A DNA stretch of 64,000 nucleotides, from assembly GCA_027493625.1 (NCBI GenBank), contig JAOSKM010000003.1:849028-913027 (forward strand), read 5' to 3'. The stretch is from Planctomycetota bacterium (GTDB lineage: Bacteria > Planctomycetota > UBA8742 > UBA2392). How positions within the stretch are numbered: the stretch's first letter is position 1; the number at the start of each line of letters is the position of its first letter. The notes beneath the pieces are model-generated. The model had not been told where the DNA came from. It made no database searches and worked only from the letters and a program-made list of their open reading frames with translations. This document shows, one piece after another, positions 1-10,199 of this stretch. The position numbers and the translations under genes are program-made.

Positions 1-1005
1 CTGCTCGGGCACGTAGGTGATGCTGCTGTCGGAAAGGGTGATCTTCTGCAGGCCCTTGCGCAGCGCATCGAACTCGCTGGCGTTGGTCGGGTACACGCCC
101 GCGTACACCATCGGCTGCGGCTTCTTGTAGCCGGGCAGCGGCTGCACTTCGTCCTTATGCTTGCTCAGCGTAAGCGTGTCGCCCACGCCCACGTCCTGCA
201 CGGTCTTGATGCCGCAGATGACGTAGCCCACCTCGCCGGCCTTCAGCGCGCCCTGCTTCTGCAGGCCCATGCGCACCACCCCGACCTCGAGCACGTCGTA
301 TTCACTGCGCGTGCCCACCATGAAAATGCGGTCGCCGGCCTTCAGCACGCCATCGCGCACGCGCACGTACACCACCACGCCGCGGTAGTCGTCGTAGACC
401 GCGTCAAAAATCAGCGCGGTCAGGGGCGCGTTCACGTCGCCCACGGGCGGCGGCACGCGCTTCACGATTTCATCCACCAGCACGTCCACGCCCAGGCCGG
501 TCTTGCCGCTGACCTTCACGATGCTGGCTGTTTCCGTACCGAAGGCGGCCTCGAGCTCATTGCAGGTGCGCTCGAAGTCGGCGGCCACCATGTCGACCTT
601 GTTCGCGACGGGGATGACCTCGAGGTCGGCGCCGAGCGCGAGGTACATGTTGGCCACGGTCTGGGCCTGGATGCCCTGGGTCGAGTCCACCAGCAGCAGC
701 GCGCCCTCGCAGGCGTTCATGGCGCGGCTGACCTCATAGCCGAAGTCCACGTGGCCAGGGGTGTCGATCAGGTTGAACAGGTAGTCCTGCCCGTTCAGCG
801 TCATGGGCAGCGCGATCGCCTTGGCCTTGATGGTGATGCCGCGCTCGCGCTCGAGGTCCATGCTGTCCATGGTCTGCTCAACCAGCTTGCGCTTGTCGAC
901 CGCGTGCGACATGGAAAGCAGCCGGTCGGCCAGCGTCGACTTGCCGTGGTCAATGTGCGCGATGATGCAGAAGTTGCGGATTTGGCTGAGCGGGAAGTCG
1001 TGCAC
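1..1005 (-). CDS. lepA: Elongation factor 4 (LepA), N-terminal part
   Basis: Ribosome-associated translational GTPase that back-translocates stalled ribosomes. The gene runs off the left edge, leaving 335 codons of about 600. The start is GTG at 1005-1003, because a TGA lies in frame five codons upstream. Residues 1-30 carry the P-loop AHIDHGKST; DTPGHVDF (G3) and NKVD (G4) follow, then the EF-Tu-like domain 2. The order and the absence of an EF-G-type insertion identify LepA rather than TypA or EF-G. No Shine-Dalgarno stands out before the GTG. The next gene upstream on this strand is 315 bp away, so it is probably transcribed alone or first in its unit. Confidence 0.95.
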   Translation of the reverse strand, partial: MHDFPLSQIRNFCIIAHIDHGKSTLADRLLSMSHAVDKRKLVEQTMDSMDLERERGITIKAKAIALPMTLNGQDYLFNLIDTPGHVDFGYEVSRAMNACEGALLLVDSTQGIQAQTVANMYLALGADLEVIPVANKVDMVAADFERTCNELEAAFGTETASIVKVSGKTGLGVDVLVDEIVKRVPPPVGDVNAPLTALIFDAVYDDYRGVVVYVRVRDGVLKAGDRIFMVGTRSEYDVLEVGVVRMGLQKQGALKAGEVGYVICGIKTVQDVGVGDTLTLSKHKDEVQPLPGYKKPQPMVYAGVYPTNASEFDALRKGLQKITLSDSSITYVPEQ

Positions 1006-1320
1006 GGCAGTCCAGTTTCAAACGTTGCCCGATAGATACCAACGCCGCACGGATACGCCAGATGCGGGGTGTGCGCCAAACCGGAATTTGGAGCCGGCAA
1101 CCTCGGCTCGGTCCCTGCAGGTTCTCCCGCTGCGGCCGTGATTTCTCACGAAGCACTGCAACACGAAGGAACAAAGGAGCGAAGGGTCCGGCGCGATCCG
1201 CTTGCTGCTTCTGCTCGGGGATGCTGGAGTCACGCCGGGACGCAAAGAACGGCGCCGCCCTTGCGTTGTTTCGCGCCAGCTGGCGCACAGGCAGCAGCGG
1301 CCTCAGCGCGGGATTTCCAG
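1006..1320. other. Intergenic stretch, no gene seen
   Basis: This stretch separates lepA from the next minus-strand gene and should hold the lepA promoter. I see no coding signal. Around 1147-1186 there are loose repeats of the unit CGAAG spaced by eight or nine bases, a pattern also found at 21513, 59735 and 59857. Confidence 0.5.
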
Positions 1321-3661
1321 TCAGGGCAGTGCGTAGCCGTCGTTGCGCAGGCGGGCGTTGAGATCGTCGAGCGCCTTGACGAAGGCGTCCTTCTCAAGAC
1401 CCTTCAGCGCCAGGTCGTCATATTTGTTGGGGTGGGCCTGGCGCAGGTTCGAAATCAGCACTTCGGCCACCACCTCGCGCGAGTCGCCGGGCTCCGGCTT
1501 CTTGCGCAGCTGCTCGACGGCCGCGGGCACGAACTGGTCGCGCAGGGGCCCGCCGGCCAGGCCGGTGAGTTCCTGCTTCAGATCGTCGTCGATGGCGCCC
1601 GACAGCGCCTTGCCGATGCGCTCGGCTATGGCGGTTCGCACCGCGGCACTCAGGCTGGCGCGGAAGGCCTTGTACTCGGGGGTGTCGCGTTCGGCCTGGG
1701 TCAGGCTGTGGTCGAGGCGCACCACCAGCAGCGCCAGCTGGACGGGCTTCTTCTCGATCATCGGCTGCATGGCGCCGGTCAGGATCGCGACGCGGTCGGA
1801 CTTCAGTACCATCAGGTAGCCGAGCGCGTCGTTGCCGCCGTAGTCGGTCTCCAGCAGCTCCTTGAGCAGCGCGATGTGGTCTTCGCGCGTCTGCAGCAGC
1901 ACGGCCAGCAGCGCGCGCAGCGCCTCGCGCATGGTCTTGCGTGAGTCGGGGTTGGTGGGCTGCACGGCCTCGGTGCTGCGGGCGCGATCCAGCAGGCGCT
2001 TGCGCAGGTTCTCCACGGGCTCGGGCGCCTGGACCATGGCTTCATAGAGGCCCAGCAGCTTGATCAGCATGGCGTCGTCGCCGTTGGAGATCAGCCGTGC
2101 GTACTGCGCACCCAGCCTTGCGTTCACCGTCTCGGAGGTCAGCTTCTGCAGCACGCTCTGACGGGCGCTGGGTACATCCAGCGACTGGCGCAGGGCGGTC
2201 AGCGCCGCTGAGGCCGCGCTGTTCTCGGTGAGCGCGATGTTGAGCAGCGCGTCGGTGCAGCCGGACACGTCAACCAGCCGCTGGCGCGCGATGAATACCA
2301 GCGTGTCGCAGGTCTTGACAGCCAGGTCGAGGTAACGCTTGCGGGCGGGCGCCTCCAGTTCGCCGCCGAGCTTGACGGCGACCAGGTCCAGCAGGCGGCT
2401 GAGCTCGGACAGGATCTGCGTTTTCTGCTCCGATTCGTCCTTCACCGCCACCACGCTGCGCACCTGCGAAATCAGGGTGTCGAGCACGGCGCTGCTGCGC
2501 GATTCCACCACGTCGATCTCGGCTTTCAGCAGTTCGCCCAGCCGCGCGGCCGCCAGCGGGTCATTGAGACCCCTCACCAGTTCCAGTCGCAGGTCGGCGC
2601 TGATGCCGTTGGCGGCCAGCGCCCTGTCGATGTGCGGAAACGCCGCCGCGGGTTTGCCGCATTCGGCCAGCGCCGCCGCGCACAGCTTGCGCACCTCCTC
2701 GGTTTCCTCGATGTCGTTGAGGGTATGGCCCAGCGCGTCGATGATCGGCTGCGCAGCCTCATCCTTTTTTCTGGGGCAGCAGCTCGCGCAGCAGCTTCAC
2801 GGCCTCCAGCCGCACCGACAGGTACTCCGAGCTCTGCAGCCGGATGATCAGCGCGTCCGGGTTGTCTCGCTCGTCGCTGCGCATGCGTTCCAGCAGCACG
2901 GCCAGCAGTTCGGCTTCGGCGCGCTGACGGGCAGCCTCGGCCTTGCGGCGCGCTTCACTTTCGCGATCGGCGATCTCGGCCAGCAGGTCGCTGGAGGACT
3001 TCTTGCCCAGCCAGTCTTTCCACTGCTTCGCGGTCTCGTACTCAAGCAGTGCAATGCGCTTCAGGCTGCGGATCGCGATGCCGGTCAGGTCAGGCTCGGC
3101 GCGGTCCAGCGCCGCCACCAGCTTGGGGATCACCTGTACCACCCCCGCCGCGCCGCCCACTCGCTCGCTGGACACCGCCGCCGCGGCCAGCCGTTCCGCC
3201 GCGACCTCGCTGGCCAGCATCTCGCAGATGCGCGGCACGGCCGCCTTGCCGTACGCGCGCACCGCGGCAACCGCGACTTTCGCGGACTCACCCGGGTCGT
3301 TGGCGGCCAGCACCAGCGCGCCGATGAATGCCTCGTGCCGGGCGGACGGCGTGTCGCGCAGATGCTCAAGCAGGTCGTTGAAGGCCGCTTCCGGCTTCTT
3401 GTTCTGGAGGATGGAGACCAGCGGCTCGGGAAGCCGCTTCTGCTCTGTGGCCTTGGTAAGGATGGCGTCGAACGCGACCACGCGCGCAGCCTTGTCGGCT
3501 GCGGCGTCCAGCTGCTTGATTTCCTCGGCGAACGCGGATTCCGTCTGCAACTCGGTGCCGGCCGGAATCGGCTGTTCTTGAGCTTCCTGGGCGCGGCTGA
3601 AGCCGCCCGCGATGCACAAGCCAAGGATCACAAGCACCAGTGAAGGCGCCGGTCCTCGCAT
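1321..3661 (-). CDS. Secreted HEAT-like repeat protein, split by a frameshift
   Basis: This is a large exported helical protein of unknown function. The N-terminus (about 25 residues, hydrophobic, ending near FSRAQ) looks like a signal peptide. The rest is a long array of Ala/Leu-rich helices with the spacing of HEAT or ARM repeats. The reading frame breaks at a run of six T (2765-2770; six A on the coding strand): the first part stops just after it, and an open frame continues in the +1 phase without a good new start. Removing one A gives a single 779-residue frame, so I treat it as one gene with a probable sequencing indel. It is divergent from folK with about 115 bp between. The start is ATG at 3661. 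Confidence 0.75.
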
Positions 3662-3775
3662 AATGTAAACCCTGATTTTATCTGCTGATGCGTTCCGCCT
3701 AACGCATCCGCTGCCACGGCCCTTCCATTAAACGTCATCCGCCCTCAGGATGCGAAGGAATAATGGCGCGAAGCT

Positions 3776-4258
3776 GTGACTGATAACGTGAACGCATTCA
3801 TTGGCCTGGGCTCCAACCTGGGCGATCGCGAAGCCAGCCTGCGCGCGGCGCTGGACCGGCTGGCCGCGCTGCCCCTTACGCGGCTGGTGCGCGAATCCAG
3901 CCTGATGGAAACCGAACCCGTGGATTCGCCCGAAGGGGCGGGGCTGTTCCTGAACGGTGTGGCCTGGATTGAAACCAGCCTGGCGCCCCTTGAGCTGCTG
4001 GAGGCGCTGCTGGCGATCGAGCGCGAACTGGGCCGTGACCGCAAGGGCCAGCCCCGCAACGCGCCTCGTACCATCGACCTCGACCTGCTGCTGTACGGTG
4101 AGCAGGTGATCGACCAGCCCGAATTGCAGGTTCCCCACCCGCGCATGAGTGAGCGCGAGTTCGTGCTGTGGCCCCTGCTGCAGATCGCCAGCAAGCTGCG
4201 CGACCCCCGCACAGGCGAGCCCTTCGCGGATGCCTACGCCAGGCTGAAGGGGCAGTAA
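3776..4258 (+). CDS. folK: 2-amino-4-hydroxy-6-hydroxymethyldihydropteridine pyrophosphokinase
   Basis: HPPK transfers pyrophosphate from ATP to 6-hydroxymethyl-dihydropterin in folate synthesis. The 160-residue protein has the family features: the N-terminal GLGSNLGDR motif, the PRTIDLDLLLYG motif with the metal-binding aspartates, and the PHPRMSEREFVLWPL block near the C-terminus. The start is GTG at 3776, since the nearby ATG at 3763 is out of frame and soon stops. GTG at 3788 is a possible alternative. The length is normal for a monofunctional enzyme; no folB or folP is adjacent. panC follows 140 bp downstream, so the two may be co-transcribed. Confidence 0.95.
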   Translation: MTDNVNAFIGLGSNLGDREASLRAALDRLAALPLTRLVRESSLMETEPVDSPEGAGLFLNGVAWIETSLAPLELLEALLAIERELGRDRKGQPRNAPRTIDLDLLLYGEQVIDQPELQVPHPRMSEREFVLWPLLQIASKLRDPRTGEPFADAYARLKGQ

Positions 4259-4290
4259 GCAGGCAGAAACAGGAGCCGCAAGCGCACTTG

Positions 4291-4316
4291 TCCGCCGAAG
4301 CCTCGGCGAAGGCGGA
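4291..4316. repeat. Short hairpin repeat between folK and panC
   Basis: The stretch begins TCCGCC and ends GGCGGA, with an inner GCCGA..TCGGC pairing, giving a compact stem-loop in the 140-bp folK-panC gap. It lacks a T run, so it is more likely a REP-type repeat than a terminator. A function is not evident. Confidence 0.45.
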
Positions 4317-4398
4317 AGCGCGCGGCCCGATCACTGTGTCAGCGCCGCCAGCGTACTTGGCTTTGTACGCCGGCTCGAAAAACCGTAGCCTGCACCCC

Positions 4399-5226
4399 AT
4401 GGAAACCCTTCCCACCATCGAGGCTGTGCGCGCCTGGCGCGGCGACGGCGAGCTGGGCTTCGTGCCCACCATGGGCGCCCTGCATGAAGGGCACGCCTCG
4501 CTGGTGCGGCGCAGCGCGGCCGAGAACGCCCGCACACTGGTCAGCATCTTCGTGAACCCCACCCAGTTCGGCCCCAACGAAGACCTGGCAAAATACCCGC
4601 GCACGCTGGAGGCCGACCTGAAGCTGTGCGAGCAGGCCGGCGCAGACGCGGTCTTCACGCCCACCAACGAGCTGATGTACCCGCCCGGCTTCTGCAGCTG
4701 GGTGACCGTCGAGGGCCTGGGCGACCGCCTGTGCGGCGCGTCACGGCCGGGGCATTTCAAAGGCGTCACCACGGTGGTTTCCAAGCTCTTCCATATAGTA
4801 GGGCCCACGCGCGCGTACTTCGGCCAGAAGGACGCCCAGCAGGCCCTGATCCTGCGGCGCATGGTGCGCGACCTGGACATGCCGCTGGAGCTGATCGTGT
4901 GTCCCATCGTTCGCGAGCCCGACGGCCTGGCCATGTCCAGCCGCAACCGTTACCTGAGCGAGGACGAACGCCGCCGCGCCGTGGGCCTGAGCAAGGCCCT
5001 GTTCGAGGCGCAACGCATGTTCGAGGCCGGCACACGCACCGCGGCCGTGCTGCGCGGCCAGTTGATCACCACGCTGGAAGAGTACGTGGACAAGCTCGAT
5101 TACGCCGAGCTGGTGGACGCCGACAGCCTGCAACCGGTAACGGAAATCACCGGCCCCACGCTGGTGGCCGTAGCCGCCTGGGTAGGCGGCACGCGGCTGA
5201 TCGATAACGTGATTCTCGCGCCCTGA
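4399..5226 (+). CDS. panC: Pantoate-beta-alanine ligase (pantothenate synthetase)
   Basis: Condenses pantoate and beta-alanine with ATP to form pantothenate, a cytosolic step toward coenzyme A. The 275-residue product has the nucleotidyltransferase signature FVPTMGALHEGH (HxGH), the NPTQFGPNEDL block, the FGQKDAQQ motif and the MSSRN version of KMSKS. The start is ATG at 4399, where homology begins. An open frame continues upstream but overlaps the folK end and a hairpin, so I reject the longer start. No panB or panD is adjacent. Confidence 0.96.
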   Translation: METLPTIEAVRAWRGDGELGFVPTMGALHEGHASLVRRSAAENARTLVSIFVNPTQFGPNEDLAKYPRTLEADLKLCEQAGADAVFTPTNELMYPPGFCSWVTVEGLGDRLCGASRPGHFKGVTTVVSKLFHIVGPTRAYFGQKDAQQALILRRMVRDLDMPLELIVCPIVREPDGLAMSSRNRYLSEDERRRAVGLSKALFEAQRMFEAGTRTAAVLRGQLITTLEEYVDKLDYAELVDADSLQPVTEITGPTLVAVAAWVGGTRLIDNVILAP

Positions 5227-5231
5227 CGGAC

Positions 5232-5312
5232 ACAGGTTTCAGGTTACAGGTGTCAGGTTTCAGGGAACTGCAGCAGCCCTGTCCCCTGAAACCTGATCCC
5301 TGAAACCTGTCC
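5232..5312. repeat. Solo hairpin of 7-bp units (CAGGTTT family)
   Basis: The left arm (5233-5267) is a tandem of heptamers: CAGGTTT, CAGGTTA, CAGGTGT, CAGGTTT, CAGGGAA. The right arm (5277-5312) is the inverse: read on the minus strand it gives CAGGTTT, CAGGGAT, CAGGTTT, CAGGGGA. The arms can pair around a loop of about nine bases. The hairpin fills most of the panC-ruvB gap and holds no gene. The same heptamer word recurs at 41540-41574. Confidence 0.85.
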
Positions 5313-5391
5313 TTACGTCCGGATAATTTTCCTCAAGTGCCGGGACGTTGCCTGCCGATCTTCGGATGCACCTTATTCCGAAAGGCCGGCC

Positions 5392-6381
5392 ATGGGCGAT
5401 CTTGCTGTCAGTGACGAAGTGCTTGAGCGCGAGCAGTTGCCCGCCGACGCGGGCAGCGAAAATGCCCTGCGTCCCCAGCGCCTGGCCGAGTTCGTGGGCC
5501 AGCGCAGGGTGGTGGACAACCTGGAGCTGTTCATCCAGGCCGCCAGATCGCGCGGCGAAACCATGGACCACGTACTGTTCTCCGGCATGCCGGGCCTCGG
5601 CAAGACCACGCTCGCGCACCTGATCGCCGACGAACTGGGCGTGCCCATGCACGCCGCCAGCGGGCCGACGCTGGAAAAACCCGGCGACCTGGTCGGCATC
5701 CTGACCCGGCTTGAGCCCGGGGCGGTGCTGTTCATCGACGAAATCCACCGCATGCCCCGCGCCGCCGAGGAGTTCCTGTACAGCGCCATGGAGGACTTTT
5801 ACCTGGACGTGGTACTCGAGCCCGGCGTGCAGTCGCGCAGCGTGCGCCTGAGCCTGCAGCGCTTCACACTGGTGGGAGCCACCACCCGCGAGGGCCTGCT
5901 GACCGCGCCCTTCCGCGCGCGCTTCGGCGTGCTGGAACGGCTGGACCCCTACCCCGAAATTGAGCTGGCCGAGATCGTGCGGCGCTCGGCTCTCAAGCTC
6001 GGCGTCGCGATTGACGCCGCGGCCTGCAACCTGGTTGCCGGCCGTTCACGCGGCACGCCGCGCATCGCCAACCGCATATTGCGGCGATTGCGCGACGTCG
6101 CGCAGGTGAAGGGCAGCGGCCGCATCGACAGCGCGGTGGCCGAGCAGGGCATGCGGATGCTGGGCATCGACGCGCAGGGCCTGTCCGAGATGGACCGCAG
6201 AATCCTGCGCTGCATCGCCGACCACGGCGGCGCGGTAGGGCTGAAGACAGTCGCCGTCGCCGTTGGCGAAGAAGAAGACACCATTGAAGATACTTATGAG
6301 CCGCACCTGATCCGGCAGGGGCTGTTGAAGAAGACCCCTCGGGGAAGGGTGATTACGGAACGGGGATTGGACGCCATTTAG
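5392..6381 (+). CDS. ruvB: Holliday junction branch migration helicase RuvB
   Basis: This is the hexameric AAA+ motor that, with RuvA, drives branch migration of Holliday junctions. The 329-residue protein has Walker A GMPGLGKTT, Walker B LFIDEIHR, the sensor-1 region VGATTREG, the arginine-finger region FRARFG, and the C-terminal winged-helix DNA-binding domain (about residues 255-329, with the GLKTVAVAVGEE and PRGRVIT blocks). The length is typical. ruvA and ruvC are not nearby. The gene ends in TAG at the edge of a large palindrome. Confidence 0.97.
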   Translation: MGDLAVSDEVLEREQLPADAGSENALRPQRLAEFVGQRRVVDNLELFIQAARSRGETMDHVLFSGMPGLGKTTLAHLIADELGVPMHAASGPTLEKPGDLVGILTRLEPGAVLFIDEIHRMPRAAEEFLYSAMEDFYLDVVLEPGVQSRSVRLSLQRFTLVGATTREGLLTAPFRARFGVLERLDPYPEIELAEIVRRSALKLGVAIDAAACNLVAGRSRGTPRIANRILRRLRDVAQVKGSGRIDSAVAEQGMRMLGIDAQGLSEMDRRILRCIADHGGAVGLKTVAVAVGEEEDTIEDTYEPHLIRQGLLKKTPRGRVITERGLDAI

Positions 6382-6487
6382 AGCCCCGGCCGAAAGGCCG
6401 GGGACATGCGGGCTTGCCCGCATGAATGGGTGCCATGGAGATTCCGCCGCGCAAGCGCGGCGGTCCCCGGCCTTTCGGCCGGGGCTC
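6381..6487. repeat. Palindrome between convergent ruvB and argC (REP pair, may terminate both)
   Basis: Two perfectly inverted 24-bp arms (6381-6404 and 6464-6487), each itself a hairpin around CGAAAG or CTTTCG, enclose two smaller hairpins (ATGCGGGC..GCCCGCAT at 6405-6422 and CCGCCGCG..CGCGGCGG near 6444-6463). The TAG stops of both convergent genes fall at the outer ends. There is no T run, so this is primarily a repeat that could also stop transcription in both directions. The arm word GAGCCCCGG..CCGGGG recurs inside the gene at 34505. Confidence 0.85.
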
Positions 6488-7542
6488 TAGACGTATCCGG
6501 CCGGGTGCATCAGCCCTGTTGACTCGTCAAGACCGAGCATCAGGTTCAGGTTCTGCACCGCCTGGCCGGCGCCGCCTTTCACCAGGTTGTCGATTGCGCA
6601 CATGCCGACCAGCATGTCGCCCTGGGCGCGGTAGCTTACGTGCACCATGTTCGTATTCTGCACCAGGCGCAGCTCCGGGCTGCCGTTCACCACATGGATG
6701 AACGTCTCGCCCTCCCAGGCGTCGCGCACCATCTCATTGACCGTGGCCAGCGAGTGCTGCTGGTTCAGCGGGATGAAGGCCGTGGCGAAGATGCCGCGCA
6801 CCCAGGGGCCCGACTGGGGCACGAAGTACAGGTCGAACTCGTTGCCCTCGTGCAGGTCTTCCAGGAATGGCACGACCTCGACCAGGTGCTGGTGCTCGAG
6901 CACCTTGTAGGCGCGCACGTTCTGGCCGCGCTCAGGGTGGTGGGTGGTCTGGGCGGGCTTGTTGCCGGCGCCGGAGCTGCCGGTGTAGGCGTTCACGCAC
7001 ACGTCGCCCACCAGCTCGCCGTGTTTGGCGAACGGCGCGAGCAGCACATTGATGCTGGTCGCGAAGCAGCCCGGGTTGGCCACGTACTGCGCCTGTTTGA
7101 TCTTCTCGCGGTTGATCTCGCTGAAGCCGTACACGAACTTCGACTGGTACTCCCGCGCGGTGTGTTTGGTCTTGTAGTACTCCTCCCACTTGTCGAGGCG
7201 CGGGCTGCGGAAGTCGCCGCTGGCGTCCACCAGCTTCACCTTGGGGAAGCGGTCCACGGCCGTCTTGATGGTTTCCATGGCGCCGCCGTGGGGCAGGCAC
7301 ATGATGGCGGCGTCCACTTCGCCGAGCAATTCTGGCTCGAACTGGCGGAACTCATCGCGCACGAAGCCGAGCAGGTTGGGGAAGTCTTCCCACACCTTGC
7401 GCCCCACGCGCGACTCGGAGGTAACCCAGGCCAGCTCGATGTCAGGGTGCGTGGAAAGGATGCGCATGGCCTCCGAGCCGATGTAGCCCGTGGCGCCCGC
7501 AATCCCCACTTTGAACTTGGCGTTTCGTGTCGGCGTGTTCAT
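6487..7542 (-). CDS. argC: N-acetyl-gamma-glutamyl-phosphate reductase
   Basis: NADPH-dependent reduction of N-acetylglutamyl phosphate to the semialdehyde, third step of arginine synthesis. Of 351 residues, the Rossmann motif GATGYIG is at about 15-21, the catalytic cysteine in ANPGCFAT at about 159, and the late His-containing block NTNMVHVSYRAQGD near 315. The start ATG (7540-7542) overlaps the TGA stop of the upstream IVP gene, so translation could be coupled. A LysY-type role cannot be excluded from sequence alone, because no other arg or lys gene is present. Confidence 0.93.
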   Translation of the reverse strand: MNTPTRNAKFKVGIAGATGYIGSEAMRILSTHPDIELAWVTSESRVGRKVWEDFPNLLGFVRDEFRQFEPELLGEVDAAIMCLPHGGAMETIKTAVDRFPKVKLVDASGDFRSPRLDKWEEYYKTKHTAREYQSKFVYGFSEINREKIKQAQYVANPGCFATSINVLLAPFAKHGELVGDVCVNAYTGSSGAGNKPAQTTHHPERGQNVRAYKVLEHQHLVEVVPFLEDLHEGNEFDLYFVPQSGPWVRGIFATAFIPLNQQHSLATVNEMVRDAWEGETFIHVVNGSPELRLVQNTNMVHVSYRAQGDMLVGMCAIDNLVKGGAGQAVQNLNLMLGLDESTGLMHPAGYV

Positions 7543-7994
7543 TGAGCTTTGTCCGCGCGTTTCTGTTCGGGTGACTGGTGGCTGGTGGTTGGTGGCTGGT
7601 TGACTTCCCTCGATGAGAGCTTCTTCCGGCTGTGCGCTTCGAGGGACTGTATCAATGCCGTCAGCATGCGTCCGATCGTCTGAAGTTCATTCCACAGCTG
7701 TTTGACCTTTTCGCGCTGGAGATACTCCAGGCTGGTTGCGATCTCCAGCAGCGTCTCGACTTCAGCCAACGACCCTCTCGCCATCGAAAGATGCCGGACA
7801 AAGTCGCCGGTGTGTACCCGCGCCTGTCCCTCGGCGATGTTGGCGGCAACGGACACTGAAGCGCGGCGGATCTGGCTGGTCAGACCGAACTTCTCGTCAC
7901 CCGGAAAAGATTGAGTCACACGATAGAACTCCAGTGCAAGGTCTTTCGACCGCCGCCATACTTCCAGGTCACGAAAGCTCTTGATGTCCGACAC
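7539..7994 (-). CDS. Four-helix-bundle protein, 23S rRNA IVP type (first copy)
   Basis: This belongs to the four-helix-bundle family (also called S23 or IVP) known from intervening sequences in bacterial 23S rRNA; its biochemical role is unknown. The N-terminus SDIKSFRDLEVWRRSKDLA and the later IRRASVSVAANIAEGQAR motif are diagnostic. The likely start is GTG at 7994; an earlier in-frame GTG at 8009 lies inside the right repeat arm. The last residues (about NQPPTTSHQSPEQ) are encoded by the left heptad arm, so the reading frame runs through the repeat. The TGA stop overlaps the argC ATG. It is flanked by inverted heptad arrays at 7573-7600 and 8001-8028. Confidence 0.88.
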   Translation of the reverse strand: MSDIKSFRDLEVWRRSKDLALEFYRVTQSFPGDEKFGLTSQIRRASVSVAANIAEGQARVHTGDFVRHLSMARGSLAEVETLLEIATSLEYLQREKVKQLWNELQTIGRMLTALIQSLEAHSRKKLSSREVNQPPTTSHQSPEQKRADKAQ

Positions 7995-8028
7995 CGTCTC
8001 TCCAGCCACTAACCACTAGCCACCAGCC
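7573..8028. mobile_element. IVP gene bracketed by inverted 7-bp-unit arms (element 1)
   Basis: The left arm (7573-7600) reads GACTGGT, GGCTGGT, GGTTGGT, GGCTGGT. The right arm (8001-8028), read on the minus strand, is GGCTGGT, GGCTAGT, GGTTAGT, GGCTGGA, so 24 of 28 positions agree. The unit is about 456 bp and holds only the IVP gene. The same GGTGGCT heptamer makes a gene-less hairpin at 30713-30801. I infer a mobile or formerly mobile element. I see no clear target-site duplication. Confidence 0.7.
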
Positions 8029-8030
8029 AC

Positions 8031-9410
<1,380 letters not shown>

Positions 9411-9597
9411 GCCGGAATGGATACCTGACAATCCGGCAGTGTCAAGCTGGCAGAACCGTAGCGCAGGCGCCCCGCCTGCACAGGCAGCGGGCGCCTCGCC
9501 CGCTGCGCCGTATGTTTTCAAAAAAGTGCCGTGGGCGGGGCGCCTGCGGGATGGTGGGAGCGCGGACGTCCCGTCCGCAGCTTTGTAGTCAGCCGTT

Positions 9598-9700
9598 GGG
9601 CGCGGAGCGCCCGTACAGAGGAAGCCCACACCGATTCGCGCAGCGAATCGGTGTGGGTTATCCAGCCAACATCGAAACGAGGCGCGGAGCGCCGACACAC
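9598..9700 (+). repeat. REP-type unit, left copy
   Basis: GGGCGCGGAGCGCCC (9598-9612), an internal hairpin from CCCACACCGATTCG to CGAATCGGTGTGGG (9625-9657), then GGCGCGGAGCGCC (9681-9693) followed by GACACAC. It is the inverse of the unit at 10200-10300, with compensatory changes in the internal stem. Confidence 0.85.
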
Positions 9701-9705
9701 GGCGG

Positions 9706-10176
9706 CTACGCCGCCGGATCGGGCGTAAACACGCCATCGATAAACTCGGAATCGGCCTCCATGCCGTGAACGCGCAGGAACTCCGCCAATTCATCGCGGA
9801 ACGACTGGCGCTGATGGTGCTCTTCCTGCTTCAACACGTACTGCACCGCGCGTTCCAGGCTCGAATGGTTCACGCTGAATGCGCCGTATCCGCGCTGCCA
9901 GCCGAATTGCCGATGGCCGTTGGAACGCGCCCATCGGCTCGCGCCGGACTTCAGCTGGTTGGCAAACTCCGCCAGCGCCAGCTTCGGCGGCAGGTCGAAC
10001 ACCAGGTGGCAATGATCCTCGACGCCATCCAGTGCGTGCAGGAACACGCCCATGCCGCGCACCGTGCCGGCCATGTATGCGTGCAGGTCGGGTTTGAAGT
10101 CGCCCACGATCAACGGTTGGCGTTCGTGGGTGGCGAACACCATGTGGACGAGGATCTTGGCCTTCGTGTGGGACAT
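9706..10176 (-). CDS. REP-associated tyrosine transposase (Y1_Tnp/HUH family)
   Basis: A 156-residue HUH-type nuclease. The His-x-His pair is in DHCHLVFDLPP (about residue 54), the nucleophile Tyr is probably in VQYVLKQEEHH (about 113), and the HHQRQSFRDEL block typical of the family follows. The start is ATG at 10176. Such proteins bind and cleave REP hairpins as single-stranded DNA; here they flank the gene directly, which supports the assignment. The length matches short RAYT proteins. Nothing suggests truncation. Confidence 0.92.
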   Translation of the reverse strand: MSHTKAKILVHMVFATHERQPLIVGDFKPDLHAYMAGTVRGMGVFLHALDGVEDHCHLVFDLPPKLALAEFANQLKSGASRWARSNGHRQFGWQRGYGAFSVNHSSLERAVQYVLKQEEHHQRQSFRDELAEFLRVHGMEADSEFIDGVFTPDPAA

Positions 10177-10199
10177 GGTGTCTCGCTTCGCCTGCGGCG

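Noticed and set aside
2694..2759. Canonical -1 ribosomal frameshift site (A AAA AAG) in the HEAT gene
   Set aside because: The second frame is +1 to the first, so a -1 slip at the heptamer would not reach it. An extra A in the run explains it better.
9458..9480. Terminator for the NtrC gene or for the repeats
   Set aside because: The hairpin GCAGGCGCCCCGCCTGC lies upstream of the gene on its strand and has no T run.
9706..10176. Ordinary insertion sequence (IS200-like)
   Set aside because: The gene fits the REP-associated branch and lacks an IS200/IS605 partner or a second copy in the window.
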